From Mesostigma viride (lineage: Eukaryota > Streptophyta > Mesostigmatophyceae > Mesostigmatales > Mesostigmataceae), in NCBI GenBank assembly GCA_009746045.1, contig RPFO01000276.1:3153922-3217921 (forward strand): a stretch of 64,000 nucleotides of DNA, written 5' to 3'. The translations under genes were made by a program, and so were the position numbers. The notes below the pieces were generated by a model. It did no database searches, was not told the DNA's origin, and saw nothing but the letters and a program-made list of their open reading frames with translations. Numbering within the stretch: the first letter of the stretch is position 1; each line of letters starts with the position of its first letter. Shown here piece by piece: positions 34,710-46,245 of the stretch.

Positions 34710-35890
34710 ACCAAGCCACCCATGCAGTCGCCCACCCATGCAGCCACCTGGCCACCCACCCACACAACTGCTCACACACTCGCGCGCCCGTGCACCCAGA
34801 CAGCCACCTGTCCTCCCACCCAGTGACCCACCCACCAAGCCAGCCGCGCACGTGCTTACCCAACTTATACAACCATGCGTGCACCTAGGCACCCAACCAC
34901 CTACCAACCCACTTGGACATCCACCCACCCACCAAGGCACCTGCGCAACCCACACACCAACTAGGTAATAAGCAGGCATTCCCCCATCCAATGAGCCAAC
35001 CACCCAACCACCCAACCACCTAAACACCCAGCCAGCTGGCCCCATATGCACCCGTCCGGCCACCCACAGTTGACCCACCCACGCACCTACCCACTCAACC
35101 ATTCACTGCCCCCACACCCTTATACCCACTGACCCACCCACACATGCATTTTCTCAGCCAGCACCCCGGCACCTACCTCACCCCAAACCTGCACAGCCCT
35201 TCACCCGTGATAGGTGAGTCGGTCCCAACCATAAACCCATCCACGCATCCATATCTGTGCGCCCACCCGTCCATCTACCCGTCCCTTCGCCCACCCACCC
35301 ACATCTAGTCATCTACACATCCACCAGCCACCAGCCACCAATGGCCCACCCACCAACCCACACACACACATACATCCCTAACCAACCAACCACCAACACA
35401 CCACCCTCAAAAACGTGCAGTTGTTTCACTCATGCATCCAACAACCCACCCACTTCAAAGTCCCCAAAGCCTATCATCACCCAGCCACCTGGGCATCTGC
35501 CAATAACCGACCGCCCTTGCACTCATCCACCCACCATGACCAGCCAGCCAGCCACCCACCCTCTCCAACTGCCTGTGCTCCCACCTACGCAGCCAGCCAT
35601 TTACCAAAGCATCCACCTATCAGCCACCCACCTGCCATTGAACCCACCCACGCCTAGGCATCCCTTGAAGCATCTATAGCCCAAGCCTCCCACCCAAGGC
35701 TCTCTGGGCAATCAAACAACCAAACAACCAATCACCCAGCTATACAACCACCTAACCACCTAACCACTCAACAACACAATCACCGAACCACCTAACTACC
35801 CAACACCCAAACCAGCCAGGCATGTGCCCGCCTCGCATGCCCTCACCATTGCAACACCCCATACACGCCCCGCTCACCTAGCCAGCCACA
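34710..35890. repeat. CCACCCA-type low-complexity pyrimidine-rich tract
   Basis: About 1.2 kb of degenerate CCACCCA/CCAACCA repeats with almost no guanine-rich stretches on this strand. Pro/Thr/His-rich open frames result from the composition. Confidence 0.85.
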
Positions 35891-36700
35891 CACCCAGCCA
35901 GTCTCCTGCTCAACTCACGCATGAAGGCAATATCAGCCATGCATGGCCTCACCTTGCATCACTTGCATTGCCTGGTTAATTTGCATGAGACAGTTTCCAT
36001 CTCATTGTCAGCAACTGAAAAGGCTCTTTCTTCACAGTAATGAATAAGCTACAACGTTGGAAACGTTCTCCCATCCCTCTTTAAAACAGTCTTTAAATCA
36101 GAAAGACAAGGGCAAATCTTTGGACAAGGTGGCAATAACCACTGCACCATGCTCTTGAGAAAGTCTTAACAACCCAGCTTTCTACCCTTTTAGAAGCTGC
36201 CTTGCGTTAGCAACGATTCTGGGCCCTCTGGCTCGCTCACCTGGCTTAATCTGCGCTTCTTTATGGCTGCCGGGATATGCGAAGCTTGGGCCGAGGGTAT
36301 CGTGGCGAGGTCGTCTGCCCGACTCATCACTTCTCGAAACCGCACTGCCGACTAATAAAAACGATGCCCCCCTTTGCCTTTTGTATCTGGCGTCAAAAGA
36401 ACAATGAACTCGCTTGGAAACACTGTCGCAAAGAGCTTCCTACAGGCATTATAAGCAATTTTCGCAGCTTTTACCGCACTTACTGCACATCCGGAAGACC
36501 ATTAGCGGCCTTCGCGCGGAATCTTGGGCACGCCATATCTTCTGCTGGCTCATTGCCGCAGGCTGGCAGTATAGGAAGGTCGGGCATAGCCTAAAGAGCT
36601 GATTATCTGACGACAAAGATATGCATTGCATGAAGCAAGAAACAGATGGATTTCGCACCCCCATATTTATTCACGTCAATGCCGGACAATTAAAAGCGAA
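35891..36700. other. Region without recognised gene
   Basis: Small open frames around 36277-36602 are not supported by any motif or splice signal. Confidence 0.35.
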
Positions 36701-36704
36701 ACTC

Positions 36705-37100
36705 AAAAAACGAAAACACTAACGTTTTCGGGAATATTATAACGAACAAGCTGAGCTGCCAGCTATGTCGCGGTTTACGATCCAGTTAACGATAACGGCT
36801 CCGTAACCACCCCAGTGCCTAATATTGGGGCAGCTATGGCGCCGTAACCACTACCTGACCCGTCCCGTATACCCCAACGTAACCTGAACCGAAGCCGTTC
36901 ACGCCCCCGTAAACATAACCGGCCCAGTTACTGGGCCGTACCGAATATCGGGGCCAATATTCCGAATGGTAGCGTAACCGGTCCGGTAACCCAAACCGCC
37001 AACGAATACGGACCCGTAACCTGGCCCGTCGAAGTTACCGGGCAGGTTACGGGGGCGTCGAAGTTACCGGACAGGTTACGGGGGCTTCAAATTAACTCCT
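36705..37100. repeat. GGTAAC-rich palindromic repeat cluster 2
   Basis: Dense GTAACC/GGTTAC motifs in both orientations ending with TTAACTCCTAG at about 37091-37101, the inverse of the cluster 1 edge. It abuts, and probably truncates, the old LINE relic at 37108. Confidence 0.65.
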
Positions 37101-37107
37101 AGTGCTG

Positions 37108-37263
37108 GGGGAAACGAAGGGTGCTTGACTACGACGGTGGACGGGCAGGAACCTTGCCACGTACCGCGCGGCTGTTCATCGATGTCCCCGTGGCTCGGCG
37201 GCTCTCCGGTCGCCACATCCTCCGGGCGGCTGTGGATGCCGGCGCTGCTGCCGCCAGTGGTAC
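37108..37263 (+). pseudogene. Old LINE relic, left half (endonuclease-like domain)
   Basis: The plus frame reads VLDYDGG then LFIDVPVARRLSGRHI, matching VLDFEGG and LLIDVSVARPL in the C-terminal domain of the young LINE at 39031-43721. The relic is interrupted by the TIR element beginning at 37264 and resumes at 45785. Confidence 0.7.
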
Positions 37264-37760
37264 AGGCATACGCAATACGCAATCGTACGGGGCCGGCCCA
37301 TGCATGGGTATTGGGTGTAATACGCTCGTACGGTACCTATTATACGCAATTCGTACGGCGACTCTTGAAAATATGCTGTTTTTTTAATGGTTCAGGAGGT
37401 AATTCCTCAACATTCTGACCAATCAGGCATGTTTTCTTTGTGTTCTTGCAATGCACGTACCACATGCCTATTATATGTATGTGACACATCATCTCGATCA
37501 TGACATTCGCATTACCGTTGCTGCTTATACAAGTACAAGCATTGTCCTGTTTAATTATATCAAGTCTGTTGAAAGCACACCATAACAAAGTTGTATATGC
37601 ACAATCAGTGCACACCTGAAAAGGATAATAACACAAGTAGATATGCATGCGTAATGACACTTGCGCAGAGGTATAGACATTGCTGCCACCATTACTGTAT
37701 GTTGAACTTACAACCACGTCATCTCTGCCCTCTGGCAGCATGGATCTTGCTATATATATA

Positions 37761-39004
37761 TATTAAAAATATAATTACTTACAGCAGAGTGAAATCACTC
37801 AAACCAAAGCAAACGCCCAGCTATAAACCTATATACAGAGCCATGTCAAAGCTCTATACTACGAAGTACGATAAGACCAATGGAAACGCCTAACGGGAGG
37901 AACCTAATAGCCCTGCTGCACCGCAAAATCAGCCCGCGTACGGCGGAGCATGATGTCCGCCATGGCCCGAGTCAGCGCCACCGACAAGCGCTGACGCCAA
38001 TATGACGTCCAGGTCCGCGCCGACCATGGGGCCCGCTGGCCCTCCAGGTCCAGCCGGTCCTCCCGGAGCCGGCAACACTCCTTGAAGAAGGCGGAGGTCA
38101 GGGGCCCCATGGCCCCAAACTCCTCCAGGACAAAGGGCACCACACGATGGTGCCCGACGTCGCCGTAGGCCAGGAGCTTGGCCCGCTCCGCCCGGTCCGC
38201 CGTGTAACCTGCCGTGAGGGAGGCCCCAGCCACGTGGCTAAGAGCCAAGGGCCGCGCCACCGAAACGTCAATAAGCAGATGCCGGCCACCCCCCTCAAAG
38301 TCCAGCACCACGATGTCAGGCCGGTGGTTGGGGGAATAGAAGGCAGCGCCATCCGCATCCTCGGACCGGATGTTCGCGTGGGGGAAAACCGACCGAATCA
38401 TGGCGAGCACCACCGTCAGGAGGACAGTGTGCAAATACAAATACCAATTCTGATTCTGTTGGCCCCCCATGCAGGCAAGGTAGTGAGTCCCCGTGGGATC
38501 CAGCGGCTGCCCACAGCTACCACAAGGCCGCCCGGCCGGAACAAGAGGCTGCGGGGCAAATAGCTGGTGCCGGAGCGCCACCGAGTAGTGGCTGGGAGCC
38601 AAGGCGAATGGGGGGGCCATGGGAAGAGCACGAAGGTACGCCGAGCCCACACTCCGCAAGGAAAGCGAGAACAGCCACGCACGTCCCTGGGCGTTGAGGT
38701 CCGCGAAAAGAGCAATCCAATCAGCCGTGTGCAGAATACCCGCGTAGGTTTTCTGGTGTTTATCGATGACGCGAGCAGGGAATGCGGCGGGAGATTGAAC
38801 GGAGGCGACCGAGGGAGTGCCGCGAGGGAGGTGGCGCTGTACCGCCTGAGCGGCACGGACGGGAGAACAGGCCTGCTGGATCTCAGCATAGGCCTCCTGG
38901 ATGGCGGTGACGAAGGGCAAAGGGCTGCTGGGGTCCAGGAGGTCAGGCGCTGCCGTTGCCAAAAGGGGCAGGAGCCGGCAGCTTTCCGCCCACGACTGAG
39001 CGAC
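37761..39004 (-). mobile_element. TA-targeted LINE, copy A (5'-truncated)
   Basis: The 3' part of the same element as copy B, inverted. A minus-strand frame of 352 codons (38962-37904) encodes the C-terminal region, with the CGSCG...THYLAC zinc motif and RPDIVVLDF...LLIDVSVA. It is flanked by a 19-bp duplication, GGATCTTGCTATATATATA, at 37742-37760 and 39005-39023. Nearly identical to copies B and C, so recent. It lies back to back with copy B in the same target. Confidence 0.85.
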
Positions 39005-39030
39005 GGATCTTGCTATATATATATACTAGG

Positions 39031-42000
39031 CCGCGTGGGACGGCGGCCCCCGGGCCCACGCGTTCACCTCGTGGCCGCCCTCGCACATTGTCGGCGTGGT
39101 GGGCCGCGCCACCTTTTCTTGGGCGTACTGCCCTTTGTTGCTGGACGCGGTCGGGCTGACGGCCGCCTTCCCCTCGCTCCCTAGGCCCCCGGCCTTCCTG
39201 GCCCTCGTTGCGCGGGTGCGGGCGACATTTCTTTCCGCCGCCCCCCCGGTGACGGCCTCGACTCTTTGGGGGTATGTCTTGGAAGGATATCACGCCGGCT
39301 GCCGGCTGCCGTGGCATCTCCCGGCCGCCCGGCAGGAAGAGCTGCTTTCCCTGGACGAGCGGGTGGGTCAGGAGGTGGTCGAGTTCGTCACGGCGGTGGC
39401 TCGAGACGCACAGGTCTCGGTGCGGGCGGCCTACCTCGCGGGCGGCGCCGACCTGGGCCTCATGTCCCCGCGGCAGCTTCGCCTCTTCTTGGACGCCCAG
39501 GCCCCGCCTCCCGGCCCGGTTGCCAGTGGGGGCTTTCTCATCACCTCCCTCAGCCTGGCGCAGGCCGCCATGCTGCGTGTGGAGTTCGGGGCCCCCATCG
39601 CGGTTCAGGGCGGCCAGGCCATCTTGGTGGACTCGGCCGGGCGCGCCCAGCCCCTAACCGCGGGGACGCCTGTTTCTGCCTTCCTCCACGACATCCTGGA
39701 GTTGGCAGGCATCCCGCACGAATGGCACCCCGCGGCTGACCAACCGGTCGGCATCCTCTCGCGCGCCCAGATTGCTGCTCTCCCGGGTTGCTGGGAGGCC
39801 GGCTGGGACCCGCCCCCCCCTCATGTCCGGTCCCTTCTGGAGGGGGACGACCCCGAGTCGGGCTCCTGTGCCATCTGCCTTGAGCCCTTCCGGCCGGGGG
39901 ATGGCTTGTGTCGCCTGCCCGCGTGCGGCCACACATTCCATCAAGCGTGCATCGCGCGCAGCTTGCTCCACTCCGTGCCGCGCTGCCCGTTGTGCCGGGC
40001 TGTTGTGCCGCCCCCTGGGACTGCGCTTCCTCTCGGCCCGCCCCCGGTCTCGCTGGGTCCCCTGCCGGGTCCCCACCGGGCCCCGGGGCCAGCTGCCTCC
40101 CCGACCCCTCGGCCGCCGCCCCCGGCCTCGTTGCCGGGGCCTGGGGTGGTCGCGGGCGCGCTGGCGAGTCCCCCTGGGAGGGGCGCCGGCGTTCTCGATC
40201 CCCCTCCGCTGGGGGTCTCCCCGGTGGGCACTGCCTCCTCCGTGGCCCCGGCGGGCATGCCGGGCGCTGGTCGGGTCGTGGTGCGCGCGCCTGCCGGCCC
40301 GGCTGGGGAGACGCCGCAGGCCCCACGTCCTGCCTTTGCTGGCGCCGCTCCCCGCCACTCAGCGCCCGCCGACGGCCTTCACCGGTGTGCCGTGCTGCTT
40401 CCCACGGGGTCCCCGTGTGCTGGTGTGTTCCACAACCGTAACCTCCTCTGCCAGCACCTTCGCGCTGTGCACCCCGATCTCGGCGCGGCGGATCTGCAGG
40501 CCATGAGCTGTTACCGGTGCCCGGAAGCTCACTGCCAGCGGGTGTACTCCATTCACGGGCGCGCTCAGCACGCGCGCGCCTGTGTTGCTCAACGGCCCCT
40601 CAACCGGCCAGCAGTCCCGGCCCCCTCCCCCCCTCCCGCCTCGGCTCCCACCGGCTCCCAGCCCCCGCCGCCCGACTACTCGGCCAGTTGGCGTTGGCTT
40701 GACACGGTTCCCTGGGATGCATGCGCCATCAACCCGACGTCTACCCTGACCGACCTCCCCCACCGCGCGCGTAGCCTTTTCGCGCAATGTGCAATCGTTT
40801 CTCTCCGGCGCATGCACGCCGCTCCGGACGACCCGCTGGGCTTTAAACTGCACATGGTGACCCCCCGCCTGCTCCTCACCCCTCTCGGGCGTGGTGTGCG
40901 CGGCCTCCAGGGTGCGGTTATTGCCCGTTGCCGACGCTTTCTGCAGGGGGACTGGGAGGGGCTGTTTGGCGTGCCGCCCCCGCGCACGGCCCGGCTGTCG
41001 GGGGAGGTCAACTTCGAGCGGGTGGCCGCCGACGTCATCCGCCTCGTCCGCGAGGGGCAGCTCAGCCGGGCCATGACCCGCTTGGAAATGGCCAAGCTGG
41101 CCCCCGCCAATGCGGCTACCCTGGCGGCCTTGGAGGCTCTTCACCCTGCGGAGCCCGGATTCCAGCTGCCCGTGCCGGACCCCCTGCCGGCCCCCCTCCG
41201 GCTGGACCGCGACTGCTTCCTGGAGGTGATGCGTGCGGTCCCGCGGGCTTCCTCTACCGGGCCGTCGGGCTGGCGCTACGAGCACTTGGAGGTCCTGGTG
41301 GGGCATGGGGGCGAGGACATTCTCTTTGACACCCTCATTGACCTGGCGGCTGGTCGCGTTCCTCCCGCTGCGCGCGAGTGGTTAGCGGGCGCTCGCCTCC
41401 TCGCTCTGCTCAAGGGTGTCTTGCCCCCCCCGAGGGCAAGGTGCGCCCGATCGCCTGCGGTGAGGTGCTCCGCAAGCTCGTGGGCAAAGTGATCTGCCGC
41501 CAAAAGGCGCCCGAGCTCCGTGCCTTTTTCTGCCCGCCCCTCGCAGCGGGTGAGACCTCGGTGGCGGCCCAGCTGGGGGTGACGACTCCAGGCGGGGCGG
41601 ATATCCTCATCCATTCGGTGCAGGCCTACCTCGAGGCCCACCCCACCCACGCTGTCGTCAAGGTCGACTGCCACAACGCGTTCAACAGTCTGTCCCGCGC
41701 CAGCATGTTTGCGGCCGTCATGGAGTCCTTCGAGGACTTGTACGCTTGGACAGCCGTGTGCTACGGCCAGCCCGGCCAACTGGTTCACATCATGGAGGAC
41801 GGCACTCGCGGCGGCCTGCTGTCGCGGTCGGGCACCCAGCAAGGGGACCCCCTGGGACCCCTGTACTTTGCCGCCCCCCTCCAGGGTTGCCTCCAAGCGG
41901 TCCATGCTGCCCACCCGGCGGTCGCTATTCAGGCCTACTTGGATGATATCTACCTTCTGGGCCCTGTGCCGGACACCACCGCGGCTCTGCTGGCACTGCA

Positions 42001-43721
42001 GACCGCGGTGGCCGACATCAACCTCCAGTTGACCCTGGCCAAGTGCGCGGTGTACTCGCCCCAAGGTGATTGCTCCGGCTTTCCGCCCCAGCTCTTGGGC
42101 CGGGACGAGCGCCTCCATGGGTTGGATGTCCTCGGCGTTCCGGTTGGCGACCCCGCGTTTGTCATCGATGCTCTGCGGGCCGCCCTCGAGGCACGCACTG
42201 AGGTACTGCCCTTGATTGCGCGCCTTCATGATTCGCAGACCAAGGGTCTGCTTCTGTGGTTTTGCGCTCACCCTCGCGTCGTTCACTGGCTCCGGGGCGC
42301 TCTTCCGGCTCAGGTCCGGCTGGCCGCCGAGGGCCACGACGAACGCATCCAGTCGGCCTTGGCGCAGCTGGTCCCGGGCCCCGACCTCCCGCCACATGCT
42401 ATTCGCATTGCCTCCCTGCCTGCACGGATGGGTGGCTGCGGTCTGACTCGTGCCGCCCGGCTGGCCCCAGCAGCATTTTTGGGCTCCGTCGCTCAGTCGT
42501 GGGCGGAAAGCTGCCGGCTCCTGCCCCTTTTGGCAACGGCAGCGCCTGACCTCCTGGACCCCAGCAGCCCTTTGCCCTTCGTCACCGCCATCCAGGAGGC
42601 CTATGCTGAGATCCAGCAGGCCTGTTCTCCCGTCCGTGCCGCTCAGGCGGTACAGCGCCACCTCCCTCGCGGCACTCCCTCGGTCGCCTCCGTTCAATCT
42701 CCCGCCGCATTCCCTGCTCGCGTCATCGATAAACACCAGAAAACCTACGCGGGTATTCTGCACACGGCTGATTGGATTGCTCTTTTCGCGGACCTCAACG
42801 CCCAGGGACGTGCGTGGCTGTTCTCGCTTTCCTTGCGGAGTGTGGGCTCGGCGTACCTTCGTGCTCTTCCCATGGCCCCCCCATTCGCCTTGGCTCCCAG
42901 CCACTACTCGGTGGCGCTCCGGCACCAGCTATTTGCCCCGCAGCCTCTTGTTCCGGCCGGGCGGCCTTGTGGTAGCTGTGGGCAGCCGCTGGATCCCACG
43001 GGGACTCACTACCTTGCCTGCATGGGGGGCCAACAGAATCAGAATTGGTATTTGTATTTGCACACTGTCCTCCTGACGGTGGTGCTCGCCATGATTCGGT
43101 CGGTTTTCCCCCACGCGAACATCCGGTCCGAGGATGCGGATGGCGCTGCCTTCTATTCCCCCAACCACCGGCCTGACATCGTGGTGCTGGACTTTGAGGG
43201 GGGTGGCCGGCATCTGCTTATTGACGTTTCGGTGGCGCGGCCCTTGGCTCTTAGCCACGTGGCTGGGGCCTCCCTCACGGCAGGTTACACGGCGGACCGG
43301 GCGGAGCGGGCCAAGCTCCTGGCCTACGGCGACGTCGGGCACCATCGTGTGGTGCCCTTTGTCCTGGAGGAGTTTGGGGCCATGGGGCCCCTGACCTCCG
43401 CCTTCTTCAAGGAGTGTTGCCGGCTCCGGGAGGACCGGCTGGACCTGGAGGGCCAGCGGGCCCCATGGTCGGCGCGGACCTGGACGTCATATTGGCGTCA
43501 GCGCTTGTCGGTGGCGCTGACTCGGGCCATGGCTGACATCATGCTCCGCCGTACGCGGGCTGATTTTGCGGTGCAGCAGGGCTATTAGGTTCCTCCCGTT
43601 AGGCGTTTCCATTGGTCTTATCGTAGTATAGAGCTTTGACATGGCTCTGTATATAGGTTTATAGCTGGGCGTTTGCTTTGGTTTGAGTGATTTCACTCTG
43701 TTGTAAGTAATTATATTTTTA
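39031..43721 (+). mobile_element. TA-targeted RING-finger LINE, copy B (longest)
   Basis: A non-LTR retrotransposon flanked by the 12-bp duplication ATATATACTAGG (39019-39030, 43722-43733). It has no LTRs and no poly(A). After the stop at 43588 comes a 3' UTR of about 130 bp ending TAAGTAATTATATTTTT and then the TA-rich site. The reading frame is already open at the 5' junction, so the copy is probably 5'-truncated. GC content is far above that of its flanks. Confidence 0.88.
39033..43588 (+). pseudogene. LINE polyprotein: RING-H2, C2H2-like fingers, reverse transcriptase, Zn/endonuclease domain (one frameshift)
   Basis: Frame 1 (39033-41430) contains a RING-H2 finger at 39867-39994 (CAICLEPF, CGHTFHQAC, CPLC; C3H2C3 spacing) and Cys/His fingers at about 40387-40590 (HNRNLLCQHLRAVH; CYRCPEAHC...H...HARAC). 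The start of the RT domain follows (WRYEHLEVL). Frame 2 continues through RT motifs KVDCHNAFNSL, GTQQGDPLGP and the catalytic AYLDD (about 41937), then CGSCGQ...GTHYLAC and RPDIVVLDF...IDVSVARP, which resemble the Cys motif and restriction-like endonuclease of site-specific LINEs (family knowledge). The frame breaks in a run of eight C at 41424-41431, where the related copy has nine. The N-terminus is missing. There is no sign of an AP-type endonuclease. Confidence 0.82.
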
Positions 43722-45784
43722 ATATATACTAGGACTGAAATACAGCACACGGTCAGTTGGCCAACTTGCCATTTAAGTAATAAGACATTATGCCAGAAAC
43801 AGACATCTTGCCTACTCGTCACTGGTAGGCCACCATGCAATATTGATCGATCTACATGAAGTAACTAGAATCCATGCGGGCTGCCAACAATGTGGCTATA
43901 GCTTGCAGGATACACCCTCCGCATTGGTAGATTTACTAAATTATTATGAGGCTGGGCGCCGGCCACCTGCAAACGATAAATAAAACAAAAGATGTTCAAT
44001 TAACTAAAAGTGTACTCCCCTGTAGTTTTTGTAGCTACCAAACAAACAAAGAACGTGTAAATAAATATTCTTTGACTGCCAAGAGCTCTTCTTTTGCGGT
44101 AAAAAAACAAAGAAATATTAAATCTCTGGCTGCATGACAAATGTGCTTTTACTAGCCGTAAGAGCAGTGGCAGCATCCGGCTGGGTTATACAAAACAAAC
44201 AAAGAATTATTAAATTTCGCAGCCAGTTCAACGGTTGTTTGGTAACCAACCAACCAAACTAATGATTAATTAATTGGGCGGGCACAGTAGCACTTTCAAC
44301 CAATAAAACGCTATTGTCTAATCAGTCCGAAGGGCCTTTCGGCTGAACTGAATTAAAACTACCAATGCGGAGGGTGTACCATGCATGCATGCCAGCACCC
44401 TGACCCAGCTTAATTCCCTAAACCATTAACACATATGATACGGTGGCTGGGTAGCAGCAGCCTGCATGGCTAAATAAGCTAGGCATTTATGTGCATCGCG
44501 AGTCACACCAAATACCCCGCAGCCTGCGACGTACGTACTAATGCCTCTGGCGGCCTCTTGCACTCGCTCACTCTTGCCTCCTTCGCATGCATATACGTGG
44601 CGCCCATGATATGGCGGGTGCTAGCCTTGCTCGGGTGGTAGAACCCGAGAATTTTGCATCCAAAAGTGTGCACGTCACTTAGCTTGTAGTTACCTGTCGG
44701 CTGCCCTTTCTTGTTGATAGTCTAGCTGTTCTTTCTTGATGTGTCTCCAGACAGTCTCGAATACGGCCTGCATCTCGTCGGCCCCATCATCATCGTGTTC
44801 CATAGACCCACACCATCACCGTCGCTAGCCTTGGTGCCTGGATGTCAATTGTGCTACGATTAAATGCTATTAGGTGCCAGATGCGCGCCCTTGTTGGCAG
44901 ACAACATATTTCGATCGTCACCTAATTTCCTCGTCCTTCGTCTTCTAGACCCTAGTCCGACACGCAGCAATCTGCTGCAATGCAAGTAAAAGTACAGTCG
45001 TACACGGCCAGCTTGGCACCTGCATCGGCCCGTTTATTTGTCGCGCAGTTACAGGTCGCCTCCTGATCGAAGTCTAGTTCCGGCTCCACGTGCCGTCCAA
45101 AATGATGCCAAAAGCTACTTCGAACACCCGTGGTTCATACGCGAAAAAATAAGCAAAAAATCCTTTCCCCTATATAAAGCGAGCTTCGTGACCGTTGGTT
45201 GCAAAATTAGGTAGAAAATCGTGGTACAAAAATCAGCCATTAGGGGGTACTCGGAGGTTGACGGAAGAATCGCAGATATCGCAGATACACTACGCGCGAA
45301 GCGCCCAGCGAGCGCAGCGAGCACCGTACTAATTATTCCTATCCGGACCGCAGCGAAGCCAGTAGCCACGGGCCACGGGCAACTAGCCACGGGGAAAAAT
45401 TTTCAGCAACGGAGGGACGAAAGGAATTTCAACGGGCCACAACTCGCACTACAGTACTGTAGCCAGTAGCCACCGGGCCACTAACCAGTACAGGGCCACG
45501 GGCGCCGCGCCGGGCCACGGGCACTGGGCCACTGGCAGTCTGGCACCGGGCCACGGGAATTCAGACTCTGCGCAGCCGGGCTTGAATAGGATTCTCCATT
45601 AGTTGTGGAGTCCAAAATAGTTGGGGGCTTGGCCCCCGCCGGGTCTACTTGTACGCAATAATACGCAATACGAAAAAAATACGCAAAAAATGCGCATTGT
45701 TTTGCCCATTTTAAGACACAAATCTTGCGTCTGGCGTATACTGATACGCATCCGTACGGCGAATTATACGCCGTATGCCTGTAC

Positions 45785-45965
45785 TGACTGGCTGCCGCTG
45801 TGGCTGTTGACCAGAGCGCGACAAGTTTGCCTCCTACGGCAATGTGGGGCCCCACTGGGTCATCCCCTTTGTCCTCATGCATGAGGAGTGACCGGGGCAG
45901 TGACCGGGGCCATCGGCATATATGATGGGCCCCAAGACGCGGCGGAGTTTTTCCACGAGTGCTGC
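45785..45965 (+). pseudogene. Old LINE relic, right half
   Basis: The frame reads ERDKFASYGNVGPHWVIPFV, and then EFFHECCQRRE in another frame, matching ERAKLLAYGDVGHHRVVPFV and AFFKECCRLRE of the young LINE. It continues the relic at 37108-37263 across the TIR element and is broken by several shifts and stops. Confidence 0.7.
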
Positions 45966-45967
45966 CA

Positions 45968-46245
45968 GCGACGTGAACTTAATCAATTAATTAATTAATT
46001 AATAAAACTCGTGCTCCCGTCGGGGAGTCACGGAGCACCGAAGTGCTTTTAATCCCTGCATGTGCACACCAGGAAGAAAGGGCAGAGACCCCCTTTCTCC
46101 CTCATGCCAGAGGCATGCCACAGACAGCGGCAATCGCGGGACACGCCATAGATCGACGATCATCCGGCAAGTGCTGTGGGTGCAATAAGACCCATGTGAG
46201 CATCATATCATCAGTAACAAGTAGCGTGGCCGGCAAGTAAACTGA
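45968..46245 (-). mobile_element. Retroposon family copy with (TTAA)n tail, uninterrupted
   Basis: A second copy of the family at 24245-25200. On the minus strand it runs from about 46245 to a hairpin (CTCCCCGACGGGAG) and a (TTAA)n tail at about 45970-46002. It preserves the empty site of the 585-bp element. No coding frame is visible. Confidence 0.6.

Larger units (their letters stand above)
37264..45780. mobile_element. TIR DNA transposon with GTAC target duplication (contains nested LINEs)
   Basis: The left end AGGCATACG and right end CGTATGCCT are inverted. GTAC stands on both sides (37260-37263, 45781-45784). The two halves of one old LINE domain lie exactly outside. Both ends have many TACGCA/CGTACGG subterminal motifs. 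Without the two LINE copies inside, about 2.6 kb remain. No transposase is recognised, so it looks non-autonomous. Positions 43734-45600 inside it hold no gene I can support. GGGCCAC-type short repeats lie at about 45365-45560. Confidence 0.6.

Noticed and set aside
34710-35890. Pro/Thr/His-rich frames as a cell-wall-like protein
   Set aside because: The base composition alone explains them; there is no signal peptide, regular motif or splice structure.
41276-42925. 549-codon minus-strand frame opposite the LINE RT
   Set aside because: It is a shadow of the GC-rich plus-strand RT frame, which holds all the catalytic motifs.
45115-45882. Short frames on both strands near 45.1-45.9 kb
   Set aside because: They overlap GGGCCAC repeats and the transposon end and show no domain.
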